64,000 nucleotides of DNA from Ferribacterium limneticum (GCF_020510565.1 NZ_CP075189.1:1224501-1288500); one strand, 5' to 3'. Shown: positions 17,826-26,151, counted from the stretch's first letter. A program made the numbers and translations. Notes: generated by a model from the letters alone, not told the origin.

Positions 17826-18752
17826 ATGGCCCAACACCCCGAAGCGACCGCCCTGAGCGACGTCGCCGCCCGGCAACTAGCCAATGCGACCAAGACCACG
17901 GCACAACTGTCGACCATCAGCCCGCGTTGGCTGGTGCACCTGTTGCAATGGCTGCCGGTCGAGGCCGGTATCTACCGCCTGAATACCGTCAAAAATCCGC
18001 GTGACGTCCGCGTCGCTTGCTCGCAGCGTGACGAATCCGAATTGCCGCAGACCTACGTCGATTACGACGAGCAGCCGCGCGAATTCTTCCTCAACGCCGT
18101 CACCACCATTCTTGACGTGCATACCCGCATTTCCGATCTGTACAGCAGCCCGCACGACCAGATCAAGGAACAGCTCCGCCTGACCATCGAAACCATCAAG
18201 GAGCGTCAGGAATCAGAGCTGATCAACAATCCGGATTACGGCCTGTTGGCCAATGTGGCCGACGAACAGCGCATTTCGACACTGACCGGCGCCCCGACCC
18301 CGGACGATCTCGACGACCTGCTGACAAAGGTCTGGAAAGAGCCGGCCTTCTTCCTGGCCCACCCGCTGGCCATCGCCGCCTTCGGCCGTGAATGCACCCG
18401 GCGTGGCGTGCCGCCGCCGACCGTTTCCCTGTTTGGCGCCCAGTTCCTGACCTGGCGCGGCATTCCCCTGATCCCGTCGGACAAGCTGCCGGTTGATGGC
18501 GGCAAGACCAGCATCATCCTGTTGCGCGTTGGCGAAAAGCGCCAGGGCGTCGTCGGCCTGTTCCAGCCAGGTCTGGCCGGCGAACAAAGCCCGGGCCTGT
18601 CGGTGCGCTTCATGGGCATCAACCGCAACGCCATCGCGTCCTACCTTATTTCGCTGTATTGCTCCCTGGCCGTGCTGGTGCCGGATGCGATTGCAGTCCT
18701 CGAAGATGTGGAGATCGGCAAGTACCATGAATATCCCGACACCTACAAGTAA
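17826..18752 (+). CDS. Family 2A encapsulin nanocompartment shell protein (SrpI-like)
   Basis: This 308-residue protein has the family 2A signature: SDVAARQLANATKT, then SPRWLVHLLQWLPVEAGIYRLN, close to SrpI of Synechococcus from memory. The HK97-type fold self-assembles into a protein shell. The start has a ribosome-binding site (AAGGAGAGCTCACC). It lacks the cyclic-nucleotide-binding insertion of family 2B. The cargo gene begins inside its last 26 bases, so shell and cargo are translationally coupled. Family 2A shells are known to enclose a cysteine desulfurase and to accumulate elemental sulfur. The same role is inferred here. Confidence 0.95.
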   Translation: MAQHPEATALSDVAARQLANATKTTAQLSTISPRWLVHLLQWLPVEAGIYRLNTVKNPRDVRVACSQRDESELPQTYVDYDEQPREFFLNAVTTILDVHTRISDLYSSPHDQIKEQLRLTIETIKERQESELINNPDYGLLANVADEQRISTLTGAPTPDDLDDLLTKVWKEPAFFLAHPLAIAAFGRECTRRGVPPPTVSLFGAQFLTWRGIPLIPSDKLPVDGGKTSIILLRVGEKRQGVVGLFQPGLAGEQSPGLSVRFMGINRNAIASYLISLYCSLAVLVPDAIAVLEDVEIGKYHEYPDTYK

Positions 18753-20619
18753 TGGCGTCGAGGGGCTGGGCGCTTCATCGGCGCCAGGACTCCCTGACGA
18801 GGCCACGCTTGGACGGCTTGCCTCGGAATTCTTCCGGCGGTTGCCAGGCCAATCTCTCCCTCCCCTTCAAGGGGAGGGCCGGGGTGGGGATGGGTTTAGC
18901 AACCAGCCGACTTCGCTAGGCGCAGGCAGTGCGCCGGCCCCGGAGCCGAGCCTGATCCAGTCCGGCCCGAGCGTCGCGCCGGTGCCCATCGCGCCGGACC
19001 CGGTTGACCCGGCCGGCAGCGGTGGTGCCGAGTTCGGCGTTCCGGAGGCTTATGCTGCCTCGCTGCCAGCGATTACCCCGCCGCAGCCGCCGAGCCAGTT
19101 TGCCGATCAGGCGCCGGTTTCCCCACCGGTATTTGCGTCAACTTCGCCGTACTACTTCCTCGGTGAGGCCAGTCCCTACACCCAATCGGGCGGTGTCCCG
19201 GCCAAGCCGGAAAACCGCGTCGTCGCGCAGCCTTTCGGCCTGCCCGGCGAAGGCGAGTTGAAGTCCTTGCTGGCTGAAATCTCCTCTGATCGCCAAGCAC
19301 CCAAATCCCACGGTCAACCGGAAAAAACGGCCAATTTCTATTTTCTCGATTCGGCCAAGGTGCCGGAAACCGGCCCGACGGCTCGCCCGGCCTTCGACGT
19401 CAATGCCGTGCGCCGCGATTTCCCGATCCTCAACGAACGGGTGAACGGCAAGCCGCTGGTCTGGTTCGACAACGCTGCGACGACACAAAAGCCGCAGTCG
19501 GTGATTGACCGCCTCGCTTACTTCTACGCCCACGAGAATTCCAATATTCACCGGGCGGCGCATGAGCTGGCGGCGCGGGCGACTGATGCCTACGAGGCAG
19601 CGCGGCAGAAGGTGCAGCGTTTCCTCGGCGCCGGTTCGGCCGACGAGATCATCTTCGTGCGTGGTGCGACGGAAGCCATCAACCTGGTCGCCAAGACCTG
19701 GGGTGTCCAGAACATCGGCGAAGGCGATGAAATCGTTGTCTCGCTGCTCGAACACCACGCCAACATCGTGCCGTGGCAGCAGTTGGCCCAGCAAACCGGG
19801 GCGAAGATTCGCGTCATCCCCGTCGACGACAGCGGCCAGCTCAAGCTCGATGAGTTGCAGAAACTGCTCAACCCGAAAACCAAGCTCGTTTCGGTGACGC
19901 AAGTCTCGAACGCGCTGGGGACGGTGACGCCGATCAAGCAGGTGATCGACATGGCTCACGCGGCCGGCGCCAAAGTGCTGGTCGATGGCGCGCAATCGGT
20001 TTCCCATCTGCGGGTCAATGTGCAGGCGCTCGATGCCGATTTCTTCGTGTTCTCGGGCCACAAGATCTTCGGTCCGACCGGCATCGGCGTGGTCTACGGC
20101 AAGAAAGCGCTGCTCGAGCAGATGCCGCCCTGGCAAGGCGGCGGCAACATGATTGCCGACGTCACCTTCGAGAAGACGCTGTTCCAGCCGGCGCCGAACA
20201 AATTCGAAGCCGGTACCGGCAACATCGCCGACGCTGTGGGGCTGGGTGCGGCTTTGGACTATGTCGACCGTATCGGCCTCGAGAACATCGCTCGCTACGA
20301 GCACGATCTGCTGGTCTATGCCACGCGTGGCCTGTCCTCGATCCCCGGAGTGCGCCTGATCGGCACGGCGGCGGACAAGGCGAGCGTGGCTTCTTTCGTC
20401 CTGGCTGGTTATACGACGGAAGAGGTTGGCAAGGCGTTGAACGAGGAAGGCATCGCGGTGCGCTCCGGCCACCATTGTGCCCAGCCGATTCTGCGTCGCT
20501 TCGGCGTCGAAGCCACCGTGCGTCCTTCGCTGGCGTTCTACAACACCTGCGAAGAAATCGACCGGATGCTGGCCGTCGTGCGCCGTCTGGCGCGGGGCAA
20601 GGGCAAGGTTGCAGCGTAA
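18727..20619 (+). CDS. Encapsulin cargo: SufS/CsdA-type cysteine desulfurase with disordered N-terminal targeting domain
   Basis: The ATG at 18727 overlaps the shell gene and gives 630 residues. Residues 1 to about 215 are Pro/Ala/Gly-rich and without predicted fold. They contain two aromatic motifs, PYYFLGE (141-147) and NFYFLDS (203-209), which may contact the shell. The desulfurase domain begins near 219 (FDVNAVRRDFPIL). The PLP Lys is K446 (SGHKIFGPTGIG) and the persulfide Cys is C584 (RSGHHCAQPI). The enzyme converts cysteine to alanine and enzyme-bound persulfide. The disordered domain contains a REP-like palindrome (residues about 43-56) and a dispersed repeat (about 193-203). Confidence 0.95.
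   Translation: MNIPTPTSNGVEGLGASSAPGLPDEATLGRLASEFFRRLPGQSLPPLQGEGRGGDGFSNQPTSLGAGSAPAPEPSLIQSGPSVAPVPIAPDPVDPAGSGGAEFGVPEAYAASLPAITPPQPPSQFADQAPVSPPVFASTSPYYFLGEASPYTQSGGVPAKPENRVVAQPFGLPGEGELKSLLAEISSDRQAPKSHGQPEKTANFYFLDSAKVPETGPTARPAFDVNAVRRDFPILNERVNGKPLVWFDNAATTQKPQSVIDRLAYFYAHENSNIHRAAHELAARATDAYEAARQKVQRFLGAGSADEIIFVRGATEAINLVAKTWGVQNIGEGDEIVVSLLEHHANIVPWQQLAQQTGAKIRVIPVDDSGQLKLDELQKLLNPKTKLVSVTQVSNALGTVTPIKQVIDMAHAAGAKVLVDGAQSVSHLRVNVQALDADFFVFSGHKIFGPTGIGVVYGKKALLEQMPPWQGGGNMIADVTFEKTLFQPAPNKFEAGTGNIADAVGLGAALDYVDRIGLENIARYEHDLLVYATRGLSSIPGVRLIGTAADKASVASFVLAGYTTEEVGKALNEEGIAVRSGHHCAQPILRRFGVEATVRPSLAFYNTCEEIDRMLAVVRRLARGKGKVAA
18853..18893 (+). repeat. REP-like palindrome inside the cargo gene
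   Basis: The palindrome has arms CCCTCCCCTT and AAGGGGAGGG (18858-18878) followed by GCCGGGGTGGGGATGGG. This element type is common in intergenic DNA of proteobacteria. Here it is in frame and encodes SLPPLQGEGRGGDGF within the disordered targeting domain. Confidence 0.85.
19305..19337 (+). repeat. Dispersed repeat copy 2 (in cargo gene)
   Basis: ATCCCACGGTCAACCGG followed by AAAAAACGGCCAATTT. It is in frame and encodes SHGQPEKTANF immediately before the aromatic motif YFLDS. It matches the copies at 60844-60867 and 42459-42475 over the first 17 bases. Confidence 0.85.
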
Positions 20620-20641
20620 GCTGTTTCCAGCCCCAAAAAAT

Positions 20642-20668
20642 GCCGACGGAGACGTCGGCTTTTTTTTC
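20642..20668 (+). terminator. Rho-independent terminator of the encapsulin operon
   Basis: GCCGACG pairs perfectly with CGTCGGC across GAGA, and is followed by at least eight T. It lies 22 bases after the cargo stop and closes the operon. Confidence 0.92.
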
Positions 20669-20781
20669 GTCCCTTTTCGGCAGGATAGGGAGCCAATTTT
20701 GTTCTGGATCATGGTTGGCAGATAGCGCCATCGTTAAGCTCCCGCCATTGCGTTGTACTACGCAGAAAACGGAGAGAGCTC

Positions 20782-21285
20782 ATGACGAAAAAACGGGTAA
20801 CGACTGCAGGTGCGCTGATTCTGCTCCTCGGCCTGAGCGCTGGTTCGCTCAGCGCGGCCACCCCGGCCACCCCGGCCCACGATAGCCACGGGCACCATCA
20901 CAGCAGCCCGGCGACGCTGCAGTTGAATAACGGGAGTAAGTGGCAAACCGATGCGCCCTTGCGGCAATCGATGGCGAATATTCGCCAGTCCGTCGATGCT
21001 TCACTACACGATATCCATGAGGGCAAATTGTCGACTGCCGGCTATGGCAAGTTGGCGCGCTTGGTCGAGAAAGAGGTCGCCACCATCGTCCGCAATTGCA
21101 AGCTGGCACCCGAGGCGGATGCCCAACTGCACCTGATCGTTGCCGAATTGCTTGACGGGGCCGAACAGATGAGCGGCAAGGTCAGAAAGGCCAAGCGCAT
21201 CGACGGTGCCGTGAAAGTGATCGGCGCACTGGAAAAATACGCCCACTATTTTGCCGATCCGGATTTCAAGCCGATCTCTCACTAA
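20782..21285 (+). CDS. Secreted His-rich hypothetical protein, DnrO-like
   Basis: This 167-residue protein has a signal peptide (MTKKRVTTAGALILLLGLSAG, cleaved after about LSAA). A His-rich stretch HDSHGHHHSS (about 34-43) looks able to bind a metal. A helical domain follows with a single Cys (VRNCKLAPEADAQLH). It resembles small periplasmic proteins sometimes labelled DnrO, recalled only loosely. It is a separate unit after the operon terminator, with a GGAGAGAGCTC ribosome-binding site. A sulfur role is suggested only by position. Confidence 0.7.
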   Translation: MTKKRVTTAGALILLLGLSAGSLSAATPATPAHDSHGHHHSSPATLQLNNGSKWQTDAPLRQSMANIRQSVDASLHDIHEGKLSTAGYGKLARLVEKEVATIVRNCKLAPEADAQLHLIVAELLDGAEQMSGKVRKAKRIDGAVKVIGALEKYAHYFADPDFKPISH

Positions 21286-21306
21286 GCGGGCATCCCGCCA
21301 GCCTGG

Positions 21307-21333
21307 GCTTATCCCCTTTTCCTGTGGATAAGC
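21307..21333. terminator. Inverted repeat between convergent genes
   Basis: GCTTATCC and GGATAAGC form an 8-base inverted repeat 22 bases after the stop of the His-rich gene. It has no long T run, so termination is only possible. Confidence 0.4.
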
Positions 21334-21377
21334 TTGGGGGCAGGTGAGGGGTTGATGCTCTAACGCGCTGTTGCAGA

Positions 21378-21395
21378 AACGATTTACATCGTTTG
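21378..21395. repeat. Palindrome AAACGAT-TTAC-ATCGTTT downstream of the ArsR gene
   Basis: This is a perfect 7-base inverted repeat with a 4-base centre, followed by a second small hairpin GCCC-AATAAAC-GGGC (about 21395-21409). It is 22 bases past the arsR stop. It could end the sbp-arsR transcript or be a protein-binding site. Confidence 0.5.
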
Positions 21396-21416
21396 CCCAA
21401 TAAACGGGCAGTACGC

Positions 21417-21710
21417 TCAGCTGCAGTAGATTTCCTGCAACATCCCAATGATCTCGCTGAGCCGCTGATCAGCGATGGCGTAGTAAACGCGGTTGGCGTC
21501 CTTGCGCGATTTGAGCAGGTTCTGGTTATGGAGCTGGGTGAGGTGCTGCGAGATATTGGGCTGTGTGGTGCCCAGTTCGTTGCAGATATCGCCGACCGTC
21601 CGCTCGCCTTGCCCGAGCAGGCAGACGATGCCGAGACGGATCGGGTGAGCGACCGCCTTGAAGCGGTGGGCAGTCAGCTCGATTTCCTTTTCGCTCCAGT
21701 TGTTGGCCAT
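21417..21710 (-). CDS. ArsR-family repressor with SqrR/BigR-like cysteines
   Basis: This 97-residue winged-helix protein has the recognition helix ELGTTQPNISQHLTQLH. Cys30 (IVCLLGQGE) and Cys96 (LQEIYCS) fall where the two redox Cys of the persulfide sensors SqrR/BigR are found, from memory of that family. Cys43 is extra. The classical metal-binding box CVC of ArsR is absent. It begins one base after the sbp stop, so it is the second gene of an sbp-arsR operon. Sensing sulfane sulfur is inferred from cysteine spacing and the surrounding sulfur genes. Confidence 0.88.
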   Translation of the reverse strand: MANNWSEKEIELTAHRFKAVAHPIRLGIVCLLGQGERTVGDICNELGTTQPNISQHLTQLHNQNLLKSRKDANRVYYAIADQRLSEIIGMLQEIYCS

Positions 21711-21711
21711 C

Positions 21712-22707
21712 TTATTTCTTCAGGTAGATCTGGTCGAAAGTGCCGCCATCCGCGAAGTGCGCTTTCTGCGCTTTCGGCCAGCCGCCAAAGCTGTCGTCGA
21801 TGGTCACCAGCTTCATTTTCGGGAAGCTGGCCGCGTATTTGGCGGCGACCTTGGCATTGCTCGGCCGATAGTAGTGCCGGGCCGCAATGTTCTGGCCCTC
21901 CTCCGAATACAAGTAATCCAGATAGGCCTGCGCCGTCAGTCGCGTGCCACGCTTCTCGACCACCTTGTCGACCACGGCCACCGGCGGTTCGGCGAGGATC
22001 GACAGGCTGGGGGCGACGATCTCGAACTTGTCCTTGCCCAGTTCAGTGACCGCCAGGATGGCTTCGTTTTCCCAAGCGATCAGCACGTCGCCGATACCGC
22101 GTTCGACAAAGGTTGTGGTCGAACCTCGGGCACCGGAGTCGAGCACCGGCACGTTCCTGAAGATGCCGGTGACCAGCTCCTTGGCCTTCTGCTCGTTGCC
22201 GCCCGGCTGCTTCAATGCCCAGGCCCAGGCCGCCAGATAGTTCCAGCGGGCGCCGCCGGACGTCTTCGGATTCGGCGTGATGACAGCGATACCCGGCTTG
22301 GCCAGATCACCCCAATCCTTGATCGCCTTCGGATTACCCTTGCGGACGAGGAAAACGATGGTCGAGGTATAGGGCGATGAATTGTTCGGGAAGCGTTTTT
22401 GCCAGTCGGCCGGAATCAGTTTGCGCTCAGCCAGCGCATCGATGTCGTAACCCAGGGCCAGCGTCACGACATCGGCTTCCAGACCATCGGCCACCGAGCG
22501 CGCCTGCTTGCCGGAACCGCCATGCGACTGGCGGACTTGCACGGCCTGACCAGTCTTTTCCTGCCAGTGCTTGTTGAAGGCGGCGTTGAAGTCCTTGTAC
22601 AGCTCGCGTGTCGGGTCATAGGAGACGTTAAGCAGCGTCGTCTGGCCAAAAGCGCTGCCCAGGCCGATTGCTACGGTCAACCCGAAAAAAAGGCCAAATT
22701 TGAACAT
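21712..22707 (-). CDS. sbp: Sulfate-binding protein of the sulfate ABC transporter
   Basis: This 331-residue periplasmic protein has a signal peptide ([21 protein letters not shown]). The family motif [20 protein letters not shown] and the GGSGKQAR and [14 protein letters not shown] segments that contact sulfate are visible. It delivers sulfate to a CysTW permease with the CysA ATPase. CysA is encoded 4.6 kb away, while no CysT or CysW is in the window. The first codons overlap a degenerate copy of the dispersed repeat (22671-22702). It is transcribed with the ArsR-type repressor downstream. Confidence 0.95.
   Translation of the reverse strand: MFKFGLFFGLTVAIGLGSAFGQTTLLNVSYDPTRELYKDFNAAFNKHWQEKTGQAVQVRQSHGGSGKQARSVADGLEADVVTLALGYDIDALAERKLIPADWQKRFPNNSSPYTSTIVFLVRKGNPKAIKDWGDLAKPGIAVITPNPKTSGGARWNYLAAWAWALKQPGGNEQKAKELVTGIFRNVPVLDSGARGSTTTFVERGIGDVLIAWENEAILAVTELGKDKFEIVAPSLSILAEPPVAVVDKVVEKRGTRLTAQAYLDYLYSEEGQNIAARHYYRPSNAKVAAKYAASFPKMKLVTIDDSFGGWPKAQKAHFADGGTFDQIYLKK
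22671..22702 (+). repeat. Dispersed repeat copy 3 (degenerate, in sbp signal peptide)
   Basis: CTACGGTCAACCCGAAAA then AAAGGCCAAATTTGAA. It differs from the consensus by a C in place of G at the tenth position of the core. It shares the flank GCCAAATTTGAA with the copy at 60844. Read on the minus strand it encodes part of the sbp signal peptide. Confidence 0.6.
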
Positions 22708-22783
22708 GCGGAAACTCCGGAAGAGGGGATCGATGTGGCCAGTTTAGGGAGTTGATTAACAATCAAAAAGAATGAATTCTTCG

Positions 22784-22798
22784 ATGCTTATCAGATTT
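22784..22798 (-). promoter_or_regulatory. Candidate CysB-type site upstream of sbp
   Basis: On the minus strand the sequence CTGATAAGCAT lies about 77 bases before the sbp start. It shares ATAAGCAT with the encapsulin site at 17790-17797. The position upstream of a sulfate transport gene fits a sulfur regulator. Confidence 0.4.
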
Positions 22799-22802
22799 TC
22801 AT

Positions 22803-23324
22803 CTATACGATTTTGTCGGCCCGCAACCGCTCGAACAGACGCAGGCCTTCAGGCCAGGGGCCATGCCCCGAGTCGACGTTGATATGGCCAGCTTCACCGA
22901 TGTTGAGATGCGCGCTTCCCCATTGCCCTGCCCAGTATTCAGCGGCGCTGGCCTTGACCCAGGGATCGTTGGTGCTGGCGACAACCAGACTGGGGAACTG
23001 CAATTTTTCTTCGAGCAGGGCGGTCGGTTCGCCGAAGCGGTGCGGGTCGGCCGGGGCAACGAGCAAGGCACCCAGTATGCGATCCTGGCGCTCAAAGGCG
23101 GCGGTGACGGTGGCCAGGCAGCCGAAACTGTGGGCGACGATCCACACTTTTTCGCCGATGGCATCAATTTCATCCCGAACGCGTGCCGCCCAGTCCGAAA
23201 GACAAGTACGTTCCCAGTTTTCCTGCTCGACGCGATGAGTATCGGGCAGCTGGGTTTCGAACCAGGTTTGCCAGTGGGCTGGGCCGCTGTTGCGCAGCCC
23301 CGGTACGATAAGGGTCTTGGCCAT
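22803..23324 (-). CDS. RBBP9/YdeN-family serine hydrolase
   Basis: This 173-residue alpha/beta hydrolase has the compact RBBP9/YdeN length. The nucleophile elbow is HSFGC, the acid is in STNDPW and the His in GEAGHINVDSGHG, so the triad is complete. The N-terminal TLIVPGLRNSGPAHWQTWFE is characteristic. The physiological substrate of this family in bacteria is unknown. It is a separate minus-strand unit and its stop is about 95 bases from the sbp start. Confidence 0.9.
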   Translation of the reverse strand: MAKTLIVPGLRNSGPAHWQTWFETQLPDTHRVEQENWERTCLSDWAARVRDEIDAIGEKVWIVAHSFGCLATVTAAFERQDRILGALLVAPADPHRFGEPTALLEEKLQFPSLVVASTNDPWVKASAAEYWAGQWGSAHLNIGEAGHINVDSGHGPWPEGLRLFERLRADKIV

Positions 23325-23451
23325 TTCTACTTCCGGAATTTCGTTGTTGGGTTTATACCGGACGAATCATATGCCCGGTCTTCAACGCCATTCTTGTTCC
23401 GGGAGGTTGCAGAGGGAACGAAGTGATTGTTATGAGCTTATCCGTTTTAAC

Positions 23452-23477
23452 CGGGGTGTTCCCGCGAGAACACCCCG
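23452..23477 (-). terminator. Hairpin downstream of the phasin gene
   Basis: CGGGGTGTTC pairs perfectly with GAACACCCCG across six bases, just after the phasin stop. The following minus-strand bases (GTTAAAACGG) are not T-rich, so it may stabilise the mRNA 3' end as much as terminate. Confidence 0.65.
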
Positions 23478-23490
23478 TGCCTCTTTTGGG

Positions 23491-24021
23491 TCAAGCCGCT
23501 TTTTTCCGTGGCTGATTGACGGCAGCGGAAGCGGCGCGCACGGTTGCCGAGGTCGTTGCATTGATGCCGGCATCGGCAATTTCAACAACCTGACGGGCCG
23601 CCTTGTTGGCGTTTGAAAATACCGTATTGGCGGCGGAAACAGCAGAACGTACCGCAGCAATGGCGACTTCGTGATGGCTGTTGCTCTTGGTATAGGTATC
23701 AAGCAAGGCGCCGATCGAGCCATGGACGCGATCCTGCTGCTGTTCGCCCAGCGCCGTGAAGGCACCCAAGGTTTCCGACGAAATGTCGTATAGCCCGCGG
23801 AAGTAAGCGATGTTTCGGTCAATGACCGGTTGGGCGATGTTCGACTGGATACGGCTGATGTCGTAAAGCTCCTTGGCCGAGAGCAGACTGCGCAGGTGGT
23901 CAAGATGATGTCTGGACAATTTGCCGACGCCGCTCAGCGAGGCTTCAATGGCGGCATTCAGGTCATCGATGGCGGCATCCTGGAATGTGGAGAACTGTTC
24001 GAGGTAAGGGGTCAGGCTCAT
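23491..24021 (-). CDS. Phasin-family granule-associated protein
   Basis: This 176-residue protein has a helical phasin pattern, starting MSLTPYLEQFSTFQDAAIDDLN and ending in a Lys/Arg-rich tail (NQPRKKAA). Phasins coat polyhydroxyalkanoate granules and control their size and number. An AGGAG-like site (GCAAGGAGCTTTCCC) precedes the start. No PHA synthase or depolymerase is in the window, so the gene is isolated from its pathway. It is a monocistronic minus-strand unit. Confidence 0.88.
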   Translation of the reverse strand: MSLTPYLEQFSTFQDAAIDDLNAAIEASLSGVGKLSRHHLDHLRSLLSAKELYDISRIQSNIAQPVIDRNIAYFRGLYDISSETLGAFTALGEQQQDRVHGSIGALLDTYTKSNSHHEVAIAAVRSAVSAANTVFSNANKAARQVVEIADAGINATTSATVRAASAAVNQPRKKAA

Positions 24022-24204
24022 GGGAAAGCTCCTTGCAGTAAGGTTATGAAAGGCTATTTTGAATATTGCTGCGGTGCAGCGAGTAGCCAGAATATTTCCT
24101 GCCTCTGGGCCTGCGAAGGACTTTCTTGTTATATCTTTTGTTGCTCACAGCTTTGATGAATAGAGTTTCCTGATATGACATACAGAACCATCCTGCGGAT
24201 GGCA

Positions 24205-24762
24205 TCAGTCTTCGAGCGGGCGATAACTCCAGCGCGGGATGATTAGCAGGGCGAGTACGGACAAGATGGCGCCGAGAACCAGCAGATAGAGAACGAACGG
24301 CTTGTCGGCCAGGCGCTCCGGGTACAGTTGCAGGACGACGCCGATGCCAATTCCGTTGGCACCCGTGGCCAGGATGGCCGCCGCGATGTCGTGGAAGCGG
24401 CGCACCTTGTTGACGCCATGTGCCCAGCGCGGGTCGGTGTTGTAGCTGGGCAGACGTTCGTGCGCGGAGTCGAGTTTTTCCAGTGCAGAAAGAAATGAGC
24501 GCAGGTTGGTAATGGCGCGTTCCGCCTTGTAGTTGAGGAAAGCCAGGCAGAGGCTGGTTACCGGAAAACCGAAGACCAGCCACTCGACCGGCAATTGGCG
24601 TCCGTTGCCGCCCGGATGGAGAGCAAGCAGGCCGGCGAGCAGGGTGGCGGTCAGCGTAACGAAGAGCGCCAGAGCTTGCTGGCGCTGGACGATGCGCGCA
24701 TTGACCTCCTGGTAGGCGGCGATGAAACGGTAATTGGCGTCGACGAAGGTTTTGCCGGACAT
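24205..24762 (-). CDS. Hypothetical membrane protein, RipA-like
   Basis: This 185-residue protein has four likely membrane helices (about 32-48, 60-78, 125-145, 152-175). A soluble loop holds KAERAITNLRSFLSALEKLDSAHERLPSYNTDPRWAHG. The family resembles RipA-type membrane proteins of unknown biochemical role, but the match is from pattern memory only. It lies between the phasin and fccB genes on the minus strand. It is separated from fccB by about 75 bases and could be transcribed with fccAB. Confidence 0.6.
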   Translation of the reverse strand: MSGKTFVDANYRFIAAYQEVNARIVQRQQALALFVTLTATLLAGLLALHPGGNGRQLPVEWLVFGFPVTSLCLAFLNYKAERAITNLRSFLSALEKLDSAHERLPSYNTDPRWAHGVNKVRRFHDIAAAILATGANGIGIGVVLQLYPERLADKPFVLYLLVLGAILSVLALLIIPRWSYRPLED

Positions 24763-24837
24763 GGGGTTCCTTGAAGTAAAAAAGCCGTGGTTCCGGTTGG
24801 CCCGGTGCCACGGCTACAGGGGACGAATCCGTCAGAA

Positions 24838-26139
24838 TCAGGTCAGGATGTCGGCCCAGATGTTGTTCGCCCAGGCCCGGGTGAACAGGCCTTCCTCTAC
24901 CGATGGTGCGGTCGATACGCCGCCCGAGCCGGGAACGACGATCGGCGTCTTCTTTTCCGGGTCGTAGCGATGCACCGAATCGACGTGAATGGCGCGTCGG
25001 TTGTCGATCAGCGAGTAGCAGGTGTTGGCCATCAAGGTCGGCTGCGGCTCGCGGCCGGAAAGGATTTCGACAATCGCGGCAGCAGCAGCCTTGCCATGCT
25101 GGTTGGCCATGTGCCCGGATTTCGGCATGAGCGGCGCCGACAGCGTGGCATCGCCGAGGACGTGGATATTCTTGACGGCCGTCGATTCCAGCGTGATCCA
25201 GTCGATATTGACCCAGCGCTTGTTGGCATTGACCAGGCCGGCGTCGTGGGCGATCTTGCCGGCGTGCTGCGGCGGCACCAGGTTGATGACGTCGCCGCGT
25301 TCCTTGTCGCCGATTTCGTTGGTCACAATCTTCGTCGCCGCATCGATCTCGGTGACGTTCCAGTTCGGGCGGTATTCAATGATGCCGGCGTAATCGTCGT
25401 CCCAGACGCCCTTGAACAGCTTGCCCTTGGAAATGATCTGGTCATTGGCATCGAGCACAATGATTTTTGACTTCGGCTTCTCTGTCTTGAAGTAATGGGC
25501 AATCTGACTGACGCGCTCGTACGGTCCGGGCGGGCAGCGGTAGGGCGCCTTCGGGATGGTCTGCACGTAAACGCCGCCATCTGGCAGGTCGACCAGTTGC
25601 TGGCGCAGCGCGATGGTCTGCGGGCCGGCTTTCCAGGCGTGCAGGATTTTCTTCTGGGCCGCTTCGTCGTAACCGGCGACGGCGCCGAACAGGAAATCGA
25701 CGCCCGGCGAAACGATCAGGCGGTCATAGGAAAACTCGCCGGCATGGTCTGTTGAAATTCGGCGTTTTTCCGAGTTGACCGTGGTAACAGTGGCATGAAC
25801 CACCTTGACGCCCCAGTTCTTCTTCAGGCCTTCGTACGAATGGACGATCGACGAGAACTCGCGATTGCCGGCCAGGACTTCATTCGAGGTCGGGCAGGAA
25901 ATGAATTCCTTGTTGCGCTCGATGAGCACCACTTCGATGGCGCCGTTGCTCCACTTGCGCAGGTATTTCGCCGCGGTGGCACCGCCAAAGCCGCCGCCAA
26001 TGACGACGACGCGGCCGATAGTTTTGCTTTTCTTCGGCGCGGCGAATACTTCCGTCGGCAGCAGGCCGCTACCGGCCAGTGTTGCTGATACGCCAAGGCC
26101 TTGCATCAGGCGGCGACGATTTTCATTGAATCGGGTCAT
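24838..26139 (-). CDS. fccB: Flavocytochrome c sulfide dehydrogenase, flavoprotein subunit
   Basis: This 433-residue protein starts with a twin-arginine-type signal (NENRRRLMQGLGVSATLAGSGLL) and is exported folded. The FAD-binding motif is VVVIGGGFGGATAAKYL. The Cys that covalently holds FAD in FccB (FISCPTSNEVL) and the two redox-active Cys (YRCPPGPYER and ANTCYSLID) are all present. The enzyme oxidises sulfide to sulfane sulfur in the periplasm and passes electrons to cytochrome c. The cytochrome gene is 12 bases upstream in the operon. Residues TTVNSEKRRIS coincide with a degenerate dispersed repeat. Confidence 0.94.
   Translation of the reverse strand: MTRFNENRRRLMQGLGVSATLAGSGLLPTEVFAAPKKSKTIGRVVVIGGGFGGATAAKYLRKWSNGAIEVVLIERNKEFISCPTSNEVLAGNREFSSIVHSYEGLKKNWGVKVVHATVTTVNSEKRRISTDHAGEFSYDRLIVSPGVDFLFGAVAGYDEAAQKKILHAWKAGPQTIALRQQLVDLPDGGVYVQTIPKAPYRCPPGPYERVSQIAHYFKTEKPKSKIIVLDANDQIISKGKLFKGVWDDDYAGIIEYRPNWNVTEIDAATKIVTNEIGDKERGDVINLVPPQHAGKIAHDAGLVNANKRWVNIDWITLESTAVKNIHVLGDATLSAPLMPKSGHMANQHGKAAAAAIVEILSGREPQPTLMANTCYSLIDNRRAIHVDSVHRYDPEKKTPIVVPGSGGVSTAPSVEEGLFTRAWANNIWADILT
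25761..25784 (-). repeat. Possible degenerate dispersed repeat in fccB
   Basis: On the minus strand it reads CCACGGTCAACTCGGAAAAA followed by CGCC. It is the consensus with one extra base between CAAC and CGG. Because the encoded stretch also fits the FccB family, coincidence is possible. Confidence 0.35.
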
Positions 26140-26151
26140 GGCCTGGTTTCC

